Source of the DNA: Paenibacillus taihuensis
GTDB taxonomy: Bacteria > Bacillota > Bacilli > Paenibacillales > Paenibacillaceae
NCBI RefSeq assembly: GCF_003386535.1
Contig: NZ_QTTN01000008.1
Coordinates: 124,001 to 188,000, forward strand
Length of the DNA stretch: 64,000 nucleotides
Direction of reading: 5' to 3'
Of this stretch, positions 54,601-62,084 are shown piece after piece; within the stretch, counting starts at the first letter, position 1; each line of letters starts with the position of its first letter. Below the pieces are notes generated by a model that had not been told where the DNA came from, ran no database searches, and worked only from the letters and a program-made list of their open reading frames with translations. The position numbers and the translations under genes were made by a program.

Positions 54601-54782
54601 AGCAAGTGACCGAGTATGATGTGTATTACAGCACAACGGAGAACGGCAGATTCAAGAAGATCGGATCGACGAATGAATCCAGGTTCGAGTATGTATCACC
54701 GATGACGAGCGGATTCTTCCGCGTCACTGCAGTCAATGAGGCTGGCGAGTCCGCCGCCTCTGCGACGGCAGGTGTACAATAA
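51627..54782 (+). CDS. Class A penicillin-binding protein (PBP1A family) with fibronectin III repeats
   Basis: 1051 residues; AGAGGAGG lies upstream of the ATG. There is a membrane anchor at about 22-48. The GT51 glycosyltransferase (about 75-250) shows ATEDNNFYKHIGVDFNGLARA and GGSTLTQQLARQVFL. The transpeptidase (about 385-680) has the active serine in QPGSTMKPIAAYLP, the SLN motif in ALNRSLNLPAL and the KTG box in VGKTGSTQSYG. Two fibronectin type III modules follow (about 825-905 and 965-1050), joined by a Gly/Ser linker. It polymerises and crosslinks peptidoglycan outside the membrane; the modules probably bind wall polymers. Confidence 0.96.
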   Translation: MEQEREQKSKGYSKWRTFGIVTLITLKWLFIFGLLIGLFAGATVAGYVASFVKDEPVRPRTDIENKINENAITGFVYFNDGVTPVGQLRTEEDRRLIKRSDIPPQVINAVLATEDNNFYKHIGVDFNGLARAVKQKVLNEDTQTGGSTLTQQLARQVFLTLDKTDSRKVKEIFLALRLERFMTKDEILTAYLNKVQFGTGNSGYNLYGIKAAAKGIFNITDLTQLNIAQSAYLAGLPQRPSAYTAFTSKGKFNESGFKLAVDRQHIVLMRMLQTGRISNEQYQEALNFDIRASLAKPTEKAYSTFPYLMLESERQAAEILLMQENPNLTIADVRKKENAPLVEEAREHLLRGGYHIYTTIDKRIYNSMHKVGSDPSNFDPDSKTKGMEQTAAIMLDHKSGAILGMLEGRDFYTEQMNHATQMTRQPGSTMKPIAAYLPAIESGLIQPGSVIDDAPIVLKDGQKGYHIPMNVTKKFYGLVTAREALNRSLNLPALKIFNNVVTIPEAWKFAKKLGITTIKPEDDYAQTGVIGGLSVGVSVEEMTNAYGAIADNGVFNDAYMISRITDANGEVVYEHEKKPLRVFSDQTAFLMTDMLRTVISEPNGSGHMITTLFKKYGKIPVVGKTGSTQSYGDVWFMGFTPDITLGVWVGYEKQIYTLSKDGRNHAKQIWSKIMNEVTDERPELFPTKQFSMPSGIVKSTVSSVSGKLPTELTRANGKLVTDWFNSKFLPKETDDALVKMAVIPWNGVNYIPQPTTPTDMVKEMTLVKREKPLDVLMQEIQAAQEKLPEDSRRPMSVYLPQDASQSAPSITDPRVDDGAAPSAPTNIRITPVEGSSAYRISFAASPQKDVVGYRLYRKANDGPFVNTNKPVLSGEETRFVNYVGAGAYSYYVTAVDVAGKESAPSLAVTNGNGPPPVVIGSDTSGGTGSNAQDLGDDTGIVLPSDGGGSNSGGSQGSSNGAGLTAPSAPINVQIERTDIGVKLTWPDNATSEQVTEYDVYYSTTENGRFKKIGSTNESRFEYVSPMTSGFFRVTAVNEAGESAASATAGVQ

Positions 54783-54796
54783 AAGAATGGTTTAAG

Positions 54797-54842
54797 AACA
54801 GAAAGAGGGCTGCATCGTTGAGATGCAGCCCTCTTCTGTTCT
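54797..54842. terminator. Bidirectional terminator between the PBP and acsA
   Basis: AGAGGGCTGCATC, loop GTTGA, GATGCAGCCCTCT, flanked by complementary AACAGAA/TTCTGTT. Confidence 0.9.
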
Positions 54843-54858
54843 TAATAACCTACGCTGA

Positions 54859-56583
54859 TTAGTCTTCTATAGTCGACAAATCGCCTGTCGGCAAGTTCAG
54901 CTCCCATGCCTTGAGCACACGGCGCATAATCTTACCACTGCGCGTCTTCGGAAGCTTATCCTTGAACTCGATCTCACGCGGTGCAGCGTGCGCAGAGAGT
55001 CCTTCCTTCACGAACTTCGCAATATCCGCCTTGAGCTCCTCGGATGGCGTGAAGCCCTCACGAAGCGCTACAAACGCTTTAATGATCTCACCGCGCATTG
55101 GGTCAGGCTTACCGATAACGCCCGCCTCAGCGACAGCTGGATGCTCTACAAGCTTGCTCTCAACCTCAAACGGACCTACGCGCTCGCCCGCCGTGTTAAT
55201 AACGTCATCGATCCGGCCCTGGAACCAGAAGTAGCCGTCCTCATCGCGGTAAGCGGAGTCGCCGGAGATATACCAGCCCGGAATGCGGAAGTACTCTTCA
55301 TACTTCGCCGGATTATTCCATACTTTGCGCATCATCGATGGCCAAGGCGTCTGAATCGCCAGGTTACCCATGCGGTATGGCGGCAGCTCGTTGCCGCTGT
55401 CATCGATAATCGCTGCTTTCACGCCTGGAATCGGCTTCCCCATCGAGCCTGGTTTAACATCCATGCTCGGATAGTTACAGATGAGCTGTGCGCCGGTCTC
55501 CGTCATCCACCATGTATCGTGAATGCGCTGGTTGTACACTTTAAGACCCCAACGTACAACCTCTGGGTTCAGCGGCTCGCCGACGCTGAGCACGTGACGA
55601 AGGCTCGAGAGGTCGAACTGCTTCACGACGTCGTCGCCAGCGCCCATCAGCATGCGGAATGCTGTTGGCGCACTGTACCATACCGTTACACCGTAGCGTG
55701 CAATTGTAGAATACCAATCCTGCGGGCTGAAACGGCCGCCGCGGATGACATTCGTCGCACCGTTAAGCCATGGTGCGAAGATGCCGTACGACGTGCCTGT
55801 AACCCAGCCTGGATCGGCTGTACACCAATAAATATCGTCAGGCTGCAGATCGAGCACGACTCGGCCTGTGAAATAATGTTGAATCATTGCATTTTGAACA
55901 TGCAAAATACCCTTCGGCTTCCCTGTTGATCCGGAGGTGTAGTGAATCAGCAAGCCGTCTTCGCGGCCCAGCCATTCAATTTCCGCTTCATCCGAGGCAT
56001 TAGTCATCTCTGCTTTGAAATCAACGATACCTTCGCCCGCTTCTACATTGTCACCGAATACGATAACATGCCTCAGCTCAGGAAGCTCGCTGCGCGGAAT
56101 TCGCGAGAGAAGTGCCGGCGTCGTAATGATCGCAGTTGCGCCGCTGTCCAGCAAACGGTCACGAACCGCTGTCTCCATGAACGCTTCGAAGAGCGGACCA
56201 ACGATGGCGCCGACTTTGAGCGAGCCCAGCAAGCTGAAATACAGCTCTGGCGTACGCGGCATGAAGATGAAGACGCGCTCGCCCTTCCCGATTCCGAGTC
56301 CGCGAAGCACATTCGCGAAACGGTTCGATTGTTTGGATAGTTCCTGATACGTATAAGACTCGTCCCTGCTGCTATCGCTATAGTAGAGGGCAACTTTGTC
56401 GCCTCGGCCTTCTGCCACGTGGCGGTCGATCGCTTCATAGGCCATATTGACTTTGCCCGTTTCGTGCCAGGAGAATTGCTGTTCAAGCTGATCAAAACTA
56501 AAATTACTATAGGTTTCTTCATAGCTTGTCATGTTGGAGCCAGTTGCCGTTGCCGGAATCCGTTCTTGATGCATGTTTGACAT
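54859..56583 (-). CDS. acsA: Acetyl-CoA synthetase
   Basis: 574 residues from the ATG at 56581-56583, which has AGGAGG 9 bp upstream (codons back to 56604 are open). The AMP-binding motifs HYTSGSTGKPKG, the TWWMTETGAQ loop and the C-terminal KTRSGKIMRR are present. The last-motif lysine is residue 551, 23 from the end, the same place as the B. subtilis lysine that AcuA acetylates and AcuC deacetylates. It activates acetate to acetyl-CoA. Divergent from acuA, with a cre-like site on its promoter. Confidence 0.97.
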   Translation of the reverse strand: MSNMHQERIPATATGSNMTSYEETYSNFSFDQLEQQFSWHETGKVNMAYEAIDRHVAEGRGDKVALYYSDSSRDESYTYQELSKQSNRFANVLRGLGIGKGERVFIFMPRTPELYFSLLGSLKVGAIVGPLFEAFMETAVRDRLLDSGATAIITTPALLSRIPRSELPELRHVIVFGDNVEAGEGIVDFKAEMTNASDEAEIEWLGREDGLLIHYTSGSTGKPKGILHVQNAMIQHYFTGRVVLDLQPDDIYWCTADPGWVTGTSYGIFAPWLNGATNVIRGGRFSPQDWYSTIARYGVTVWYSAPTAFRMLMGAGDDVVKQFDLSSLRHVLSVGEPLNPEVVRWGLKVYNQRIHDTWWMTETGAQLICNYPSMDVKPGSMGKPIPGVKAAIIDDSGNELPPYRMGNLAIQTPWPSMMRKVWNNPAKYEEYFRIPGWYISGDSAYRDEDGYFWFQGRIDDVINTAGERVGPFEVESKLVEHPAVAEAGVIGKPDPMRGEIIKAFVALREGFTPSEELKADIAKFVKEGLSAHAAPREIEFKDKLPKTRSGKIMRRVLKAWELNLPTGDLSTIED

Positions 56584-56657
56584 TTCCATCATCCTCCTAC
56601 CCAATATACAACAACCGATTCTAGCGGGAGCAGCCCCCGTAATGACGCTCGTAACTA

Positions 56658-56671
56658 GGAATACGCTTTCA
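56658..56671 (-). promoter_or_regulatory. Catabolite-responsive element (cre) overlapping the acsA transcription start
   Basis: Minus strand TGAAAGCGTATTCC matches the cre consensus TGWAANCGNTNWCA in 12 of 14 positions. It begins just after the -10 TATAAT (56673-56678), so CcpA bound there would cover the start of acsA. Confidence 0.6.
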
Positions 56672-56672
56672 T

Positions 56673-56678
56673 ATTATA
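56673..56678 (-). promoter_or_regulatory. -10 box of acsA
   Basis: A perfect TATAAT on the minus strand about 90 bp upstream of the acsA ATG. No good -35 is seen at 16-18 bp, so an activator or an extended contact may be needed. Confidence 0.5.
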
Positions 56679-56765
56679 TCATAGCTTGCTTAAGTTGAAC
56701 CATTCTTTTCAGCAGTTGTTTTTTTTGCTATAAGTAGTTTAGAACGGGAAAGGAGCCATCAACTG

Positions 56766-57398
56766 TTGGAACATCGCAAAAGGATTCATCAGCAGATTGT
56801 CCCGAACGGAGAAAGCAATATCATCATCGAAGGTCCGCTCCCCGCAGAAGTGCTGAAAGAGCTTACCCTTCACCCGCAGCTCGATGCATTTCGTAGACCT
56901 GCCGAGCAGCACAAAGCGCTCATCGAGATTGCAGAACTGCCGGAAGGCCGCATTATTGCGGCAAGAGACGGTGAGGTCATCGTGGGCTATGTCACCTTTC
57001 ACTATCCCGATGAGCTGGAGACCTGGTCTGAAGGCGGCATGGCGGATCTAGTTGAACTTGGTGCCGTTGAGGTTGCAGATGATTATCGCTCGCTTGGCCT
57101 TGGCAAGAAAATGATTCAGAACGCATTTGACTACGATCAGCTTGAAAATGTCATTGTGTACACAACCGAGTATTATTGGCACTGGGACCTGGAAGGAACC
57201 GGCCTCAACGTATGGGAATACCGCGCTATGATGGAGCGGCTGATGAAGTCCGTCGGTATGGAGTGGGTAGCGACCGACGACCCTGAAATTTGCGCGCATC
57301 CGGCGAACTGCCTGATGGTTCGAATCGGGCGTGAAGTACCGCTCAGCTCCATCGAACAATTCGACCGCGTCCGCTTTAGACAACGGTTTATGTATTAG
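56766..57398 (+). CDS. acuA: Acetoin utilization / AcsA-modifying GNAT acetyltransferase AcuA
   Basis: 210 residues, TTG start with AAAGGAG about 10 bp upstream. The GNAT core has GRIIAARDGEVIVGYVTFHYP and the acetyl-CoA loop VADDYRSLGLGKKMIQ. The TTEYYWHWDLEGTGLNVWEYRAMMERLM block is typical of AcuA. AcuA acetylates and inactivates AcsA. The following acuC encodes the deacetylase. The acuB gene that B. subtilis has between the two is absent here. Confidence 0.95.
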   Translation: MEHRKRIHQQIVPNGESNIIIEGPLPAEVLKELTLHPQLDAFRRPAEQHKALIEIAELPEGRIIAARDGEVIVGYVTFHYPDELETWSEGGMADLVELGAVEVADDYRSLGLGKKMIQNAFDYDQLENVIVYTTEYYWHWDLEGTGLNVWEYRAMMERLMKSVGMEWVATDDPEICAHPANCLMVRIGREVPLSSIEQFDRVRFRQRFMY

Positions 57399-57439
57399 GC
57401 AAGGCGCAGCAGATGTAGAAAGGAAGCGAAAGACGCATT

Positions 57440-58618
57440 ATGACGGACAACGCCGTATATATCCATCATCAAGATGCAAGCCGGTACAAGTTTAATAAGG
57501 ACCATCCTTTCGACCCGATGCGTTTAACGCTCACGCACAGTCTCCTTCAAGCAGCAGGCGCGCTCACGGATTCATCGTGCAGACAGCCTTCGCCCGCCGA
57601 TGTCGAGCTGCTGAAGCTGGTACATCGCGCTGATTATATTGATGCCGTGCGCAGCTTGAGTTCAGACAAGCCTGATGAAGAAGCCATCAAGCGCGCTTCA
57701 CATTATGGATTGAATACGGAGGATACCCCGTACTTCCCTGGTATGCATGAAGCTACCGCCGCGATCGTTGGCGGCTCGGTGCTCGCGGCAGATCTCGTGA
57801 TGAGCGGACAAGCTAAACACGCCTATCATATGGCTGGCGGACTCCATCATGCTTTTCCCGACCGCGGTGCTGGCTTCTGTGTGTATAATGATGCCGCGAT
57901 CGCGATCGCTCACATTCAGAAGCAGTACGGCGCGCGCGTCCTCTATATTGATACTGACGTGCATCATGGCGACGGCGTACAATGGACGTTCTATGCTGAT
58001 CCTGACGTGTGTACATACTCCATCCACGAGACGGGCAAATATTTATTCCCAGGCACCGGCTTCGTCGCCGAGCGTGGAATTGACGCTGGCTACGGGACAA
58101 CGATCAACGTGCCCGTCGAACCATACACAGAAGATGAATCTTGGCTGGAGAGCTTCGTCTCGTCGATTGAGAAGGTTATCGAAGTATTCAAACCGGATGT
58201 CATCGTCAGCCAGCACGGCTGTGATGCACATGCCTATGATCCGCTCTCGCACATTCATTGCAGTATGCGCATTTATCAAGCGATGCCCGCTCTTATTCAT
58301 CAGCTTGCTCACCGATACACCGAAGGACGCTGGATCGCCGTTGGCGGCGGAGGCTATGACATCTGGCGCGTCGTTCCTCGCGCCTGGGCGCTCGTCTGGC
58401 TTGAGATGACCGATCATCCGATTGCCGCACAGCTGCAAGAGCAGACAGGCAACGAGCCGCTGCCCCAAGCATGGCTGGACAGCTGGTCCGCAGCAAGCCC
58501 TGCTCCATTGCCGTCTCATTGGCTCGATGATGTACAGCAGTGGCAGCCGATTCCCCGCAGAAGCGAAATTGAAAAGCGCAACCGGGAGATCACCGCACTC
58601 GCCATCCAGCAGCTATAG
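57440..58618 (+). CDS. acuC: Histone-deacetylase family protein AcuC
   Basis: 392 residues. The zinc deacetylase signatures are all present: HHAFPDRGAGFCVYNDAAIAI with the active His, LYIDTDVHHGDGVQWTFY (zinc ligands), VSQHGCDAHAYDPLSH and GGGGYDIWRVVPRAWAL. It removes the acetyl group from AcsA and restores activity. It follows acuA by 42 bp, with AAAGGAAG before the ATG. Confidence 0.95.
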   Translation: MTDNAVYIHHQDASRYKFNKDHPFDPMRLTLTHSLLQAAGALTDSSCRQPSPADVELLKLVHRADYIDAVRSLSSDKPDEEAIKRASHYGLNTEDTPYFPGMHEATAAIVGGSVLAADLVMSGQAKHAYHMAGGLHHAFPDRGAGFCVYNDAAIAIAHIQKQYGARVLYIDTDVHHGDGVQWTFYADPDVCTYSIHETGKYLFPGTGFVAERGIDAGYGTTINVPVEPYTEDESWLESFVSSIEKVIEVFKPDVIVSQHGCDAHAYDPLSHIHCSMRIYQAMPALIHQLAHRYTEGRWIAVGGGGYDIWRVVPRAWALVWLEMTDHPIAAQLQEQTGNEPLPQAWLDSWSAASPAPLPSHWLDDVQQWQPIPRRSEIEKRNREITALAIQQL

Positions 58619-58628
58619 GCGAAACGCA

Positions 58629-58684
58629 AAAAAGGCAGCTTCCCATCCGCTCCGGCATGGAGTGAAAGATGGGAAGCTGCCTTA
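58629..58684. terminator. Bidirectional terminator between acuC and mtnN
   Basis: AAGGCAGCTTCCCATC / GATGGGAAGCTGCCTT with a loop of about 20 bases that itself contains CGCTCC/GGAGTG. Confidence 0.9.
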
Positions 58685-58690
58685 TTGTTG

Positions 58691-59395
58691 TTACATATGC
58701 TGAATCATTTCATCGATAATTTGATGCGAGTTCACGGAAGCTTGTACCGTAAATTCCGCGAAGTTTACATGTGCGGAGCCGTCTGCCTTATCCGACATCG
58801 AACGGATGACGACGAACGGAACCTCGTTCATGACGCACACTTGCGCAAGCGCAGCGCCTTCCATCTCCGTACAAGCACCGCTAAGCTCATCGTGAAGAGC
58901 TTTAACGGTCCCGCGCGAGGATACGAATTGGTCGCCGGAAAGCACTTTCCCCTTCGCACAGCGGCCTGGGAACAGCTTCTCTGCTGCATTCGCTGCCAGC
59001 TCCACCAAATCCGGTGCCGCCACGAATTCCCAAACATCCTGGAACGGGATTTGACCCCGAGCGAAGCCAAGTGCTGTTACGTCCATATCATGCTGCAAGC
59101 AAGTCGTCGACACGACGATATCTCCGATGTTGAACTTCGGATCTACCGCGCCCGCTACCCCTGTAAACAATACACAATCAACACCGGCATTGATCAGAAG
59201 CTGCGTGCATACAGCGGCATTGACCTTTCCAACGCCGGATTTGCAGAACACAACTTGACGACCATGCAGCGTGCCTTCTACATATTCAATACCCGCTTTC
59301 ACGAAAGAGCTTGTCTTCTCGACATGCTTGTGAAGCAGTTCAATTTCTTCGACCATGGCACCGATAATGCCAATCTTGTGATACGATGTTGTCAT
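58691..59395 (-). CDS. mtnN: 5'-methylthioadenosine/S-adenosylhomocysteine nucleosidase
   Basis: 234 residues. KIGIIGAMVEEIELL at the start, FTGVAGAVDP, the purine-binding VCVMNEVPFVVIRSMSDKADG and the catalytic Asp in MSDKA. It cleaves MTA and SAH, recycling methionine and making the AI-2 precursor. It lies 6 bp downstream of ccpA. It serves the same SAM cycle as the methyltransferases and YitJ-type enzyme in this window. Confidence 0.95.
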   Translation of the reverse strand: MTTSYHKIGIIGAMVEEIELLHKHVEKTSSFVKAGIEYVEGTLHGRQVVFCKSGVGKVNAAVCTQLLINAGVDCVLFTGVAGAVDPKFNIGDIVVSTTCLQHDMDVTALGFARGQIPFQDVWEFVAAPDLVELAANAAEKLFPGRCAKGKVLSGDQFVSSRGTVKALHDELSGACTEMEGAALAQVCVMNEVPFVVIRSMSDKADGSAHVNFAEFTVQASVNSHQIIDEMIQHM

Positions 59396-59401
59396 TTTCG
59401 C

Positions 59402-60406
59402 TTATTTGCTCCCTACCGACTGACGGTTCACAATTTCATGCGGCAGGATAACGCGTGCGTTGTCAACCGCTTCCTTCTTCATAAGCTTCGTGAGCAGACG
59501 CATCGATACCGCACCGATATCGTACATCGGCTGTGCCACGGCAGTCAGCTGCGGACGCACCATGGACGCCATACGGCTGTTGTCTACGCTAATAACCGAG
59601 ATGTTGTCCGGCACTTTAAGACCTGCATCCTGGATGCAGTGAATCGCGCCAATCGCCATCTCGTCCGTTGCGGAGAATACAGCTGTCGGACGCTCGCTCA
59701 GATCAAGGAAATACTTCATCGCATCTACGCCGGATTCATACCGGTAGTTACCGATACGAACGAGCGACTCATCGTAAGGCAAGCCTGCCGCTTCAAGCGC
59801 ACGCTTGTAGCCTTGGAAACGCGCATAGCCGTTCGCTGGATCCTGCAGCGTTCCGCAGATCATTGCAATGCGTGTGTGGCCGCTCCGAATAAGAGCTTGT
59901 ACCGCATCGAAAGCTGCGCCTTCGTGATCGATATCAACCGAAGGAATCGTTCCCTGCTCATCTGTCGTCGCGCAAAGCACGATCGGCACATTCGCCGTTC
60001 TGAACGCTTGCAGATGCTCTTCCGTAACAGCGCCGCCCATGAACAAGAGTCCGTCCACTTGCTTCTCGAGCAACGTGTTGATGACGCGAATCTCTTTATC
60101 TTTCTTCTTATCGGCATTACAAAGAATGATATTGTAATGATACATGTTAGCAATGTCTTCGATACCGCGTGCAACTTCTGCGAAGATCGCGTTCGAAATA
60201 TCTGGAATAACGACACCAACTGTCGTAGTCTTCTTGCTTGCAAGTCCACGCGCTACTGCGTTAGGACGGTAGCCAAGTCGTTCGATGGCTTCAAATACTT
60301 TCTTGCGTGTCTGTGGCTTAACGTTTGGATTGTTATTCACAACCCGGGAAACAGTCGCCATCGATACGCCCGCTTCTCTTGCTACATCATAAATGGTTAC
60401 TGTCAC
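59402..60406 (-). CDS. ccpA: Catabolite control protein A
   Basis: 334 residues, exactly the B. subtilis CcpA length, from a GTG at 60404-60406 with GGAGAG 7 bp upstream (longer starts open the frame to 60472 but break the family start). LacI helix-turn-helix [20 protein letters not shown], hinge helix [12 protein letters not shown], then a periplasmic-binding-like sensor domain. With HPr-Ser-P it binds cre sites and controls carbon genes, probably including acsA at 56658. ytxJ lies upstream. Confidence 0.97.
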   Translation of the reverse strand: MTVTIYDVAREAGVSMATVSRVVNNNPNVKPQTRKKVFEAIERLGYRPNAVARGLASKKTTTVGVVIPDISNAIFAEVARGIEDIANMYHYNIILCNADKKKDKEIRVINTLLEKQVDGLLFMGGAVTEEHLQAFRTANVPIVLCATTDEQGTIPSVDIDHEGAAFDAVQALIRSGHTRIAMICGTLQDPANGYARFQGYKRALEAAGLPYDESLVRIGNYRYESGVDAMKYFLDLSERPTAVFSATDEMAIGAIHCIQDAGLKVPDNISVISVDNSRMASMVRPQLTAVAQPMYDIGAVSMRLLTKLMKKEAVDNARVILPHEIVNRQSVGSK

Positions 60407-60476
60407 GGTCCTTCTCTCCATTAACTCAAATTTGTTCTCGCGCCGCACTACTTTACCGTAATGATACGACAAAATA

Positions 60477-60833
60477 TTACTTTTCGCAATGTGTCCCGAG
60501 ATGCTCGTCTAATGATGAGTAGGTAATCCGCCAGTGTGAAGCATGCCATGACACGCTGCCATTCTGTACAAAAAGAAGCTGAGGCGACTCGTGCTTCATG
60601 CCGAGCTGCTCTGAAATCGCATTCGATACCGGCCGACTTTCCGGCACGAGCACCATAATCACCTTGAAACTAAGCTTCGTCGCATCCTCCAGCCAGTTCG
60701 ACAGCTCTTCATGAGCGCCGCTGCTGATGGAGCACTGTGTGCTATGTTTAAATATTAATAGCGGTTCTGTGGCAGCAGCCGAATAAGCCGCTTCCCACTG
60801 CTCGATTGTGGATATTGGTGAGGGCAGCTCCAT
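60477..60833 (-). CDS. ytxJ: Bacilliredoxin-like YtxJ (bacillithiol system redox protein)
   Basis: 118 residues, a thioredoxin-like fold with [18 protein letters not shown] (single redox Cys, about residue 34), [15 protein letters not shown] and [12 protein letters not shown]. YtxJ is a monothiol protein proposed to remove bacillithiol from proteins. In B. subtilis ytxJ is also close to ccpA. It starts 18 bp after the upstream hypothetical gene. Confidence 0.93.
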   Translation of the reverse strand: MELPSPISTIEQWEAAYSAAATEPLLIFKHSTQCSISSGAHEELSNWLEDATKLSFKVIMVLVPESRPVSNAISEQLGMKHESPQLLFVQNGSVSWHASHWRITYSSLDEHLGTHCEK

Positions 60834-60851
60834 GCGCTTGACCCGCTCCCT

Positions 60852-61277
60852 TCATCTACGACTACCATATTGAAGCAGACTCCGGCTTAGCTGGGCTAGC
60901 CGCTTATGTATATCTGCTGTCCACTCTGTATCGCCTGCAGCTTGTGCAATCTGGAACAAATCAAGCAGCATATCGATGCGCTCTTCCGTCATGCGCCGCA
61001 TGATGACCGGATCGGACACTTTCTTATCATGGTAAGCCTCTACCAACAAATTTGCCCATTCGTTCCATTCGTTAAACAGGAACGTCTGCTTCACAGGATG
61101 AGCGCCTAGTTGGCCAATTAAACCTGTGAGGTCTGGCTTCACTTCCGGGAACACTTCGCTGCGGTTGCAGGAACGACATGAGAAAATCGGCACATTATCG
61201 ATTTCCACTTTATTCGAATATATAACAGTACGCAGCTTCATTGGCATTTCGTCGCCGCAAGAACAGCGTTTTAGCAA
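60852..61277 (-). CDS. Hypothetical protein with an N-terminal zinc-ribbon-like cysteine set
   Basis: 141 residues. Four cysteines in two pairs (CSC at 5-7, CRSC at 34-37) suggest a small zinc ribbon; the rest is helical and ends with KRLAQLSRSLLQYGSRR. I do not recognise the family. It is transcribed with ytxJ and ccpA (18-70 bp gaps) and starts about 220 bp from the divergent PfpI gene. Confidence 0.75.
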   Translation of the reverse strand: MLKRCSCGDEMPMKLRTVIYSNKVEIDNVPIFSCRSCNRSEVFPEVKPDLTGLIGQLGAHPVKQTFLFNEWNEWANLLVEAYHDKKVSDPVIMRRMTEERIDMLLDLFQIAQAAGDTEWTADIHKRLAQLSRSLLQYGSRR

Positions 61278-61431
61278 AATCGTCCACTCCTTCTCCTAAA
61301 TAAGCAGAACACCTAAGCGAAATCAGAAAGGCGTTTCTCGACGATTAAGATATTCGACCTATTGCAAAAAAAGTCCTGCTTTGCGGCGAGTTGTAATTTT
61401 TGCATCATTCGGATGTTACAACCATTGTTGT

Positions 61432-61461
61432 TTGCTTCATGAAAGCACGGGAGGGTACAAT
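61432..61461 (+). promoter_or_regulatory. Predicted promoter of the PfpI gene
   Basis: -35 TTGCTT (61432-61437), 18-bp spacer, -10 TACAAT (61456-61461). Confidence 0.55.
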
Positions 61462-61500
61462 AGGGACGAGCTTCGTACATAGATGAAGGAGGAGAAGAGA

Positions 61501-62025
61501 GTGTCCTTACAAGGAAAAACAGTCATATGCTTGCTGGATGATGAATTCGAGGATTTGGAGCTGTGGTATCCGGTGTACCGCGTTCGCGAGGAAGGCGCTA
61601 CAGTATTATACGCAGGACCGGAGAAGAACCGGACTCATATTGGAAAATACGGCGTTCCCGCTACAGCTGATCTTAGCTTCGACGATGTTGACGGCAGCCA
61701 AATCGACGGCCTGCTCGTTCCGGGCGGTTGGGCGCCGGACAAGCTTCGCCGTTATCCGAAGGTTCTGCAGCTTGTGAAGGAAATGGATGAGGCAGGCAAG
61801 CCGATCGGCCAAATCTGCCACGCGGGCTGGGTACTGATCTCGGCTAAAATCCTGCAAGGCCGCAAAGTCACTTCGACACCGGGCATTCGCGACGATATGG
61901 AGAACGCAGGTGCGACTTGGATCGATGAGCCGGTTGTTGTGGACGGACATATTATCTCGGCACGTCGTCCGCCGGACCTTCCGCCATATGCGAAGGCGTT
62001 CGTGGATGCGCTGAAGAACGGATAA
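61501..62025 (+). CDS. DJ-1/PfpI family protein
   Basis: 174 residues from a GTG at 61501, preceded by AAGGAGG at 8 bp; an ATG six codons earlier overlaps that site and is less likely. DJ-1/PfpI core: VICLLDDEFEDLELWYPVY, LLVPGGWAPDKLRRYP and the nucleophile elbow QICHAGWVL (about 108-114). Members are stress proteins, deglycases or proteases; activity cannot be assigned. It has its own promoter and terminator. Confidence 0.9.
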   Translation: MSLQGKTVICLLDDEFEDLELWYPVYRVREEGATVLYAGPEKNRTHIGKYGVPATADLSFDDVDGSQIDGLLVPGGWAPDKLRRYPKVLQLVKEMDEAGKPIGQICHAGWVLISAKILQGRKVTSTPGIRDDMENAGATWIDEPVVVDGHIISARRPPDLPPYAKAFVDALKNG

Positions 62026-62035
62026 GATGCATGAT

Positions 62036-62084
62036 AAAAGGCGGCACCCTTGAAACTTGTTTCAAGGAGTGCCGCCTTCTTTTA
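62036..62084. terminator. Bidirectional terminator between the PfpI gene and ptsI
   Basis: AAAAGGCGGCACCCTTGAAAC, short loop, TTTCAAGG-AGTGCCGCCTT with T-runs. It overlaps the ptsI stop codon at 62082-62084. Confidence 0.9.

Noticed and set aside
58685-60424. 579-codon plus-strand open frame covering mtnN and ccpA
   Set aside because: Both opposite genes are unmistakable; the product is Arg/His/Cys-rich without any motif, so it is a codon-usage shadow.
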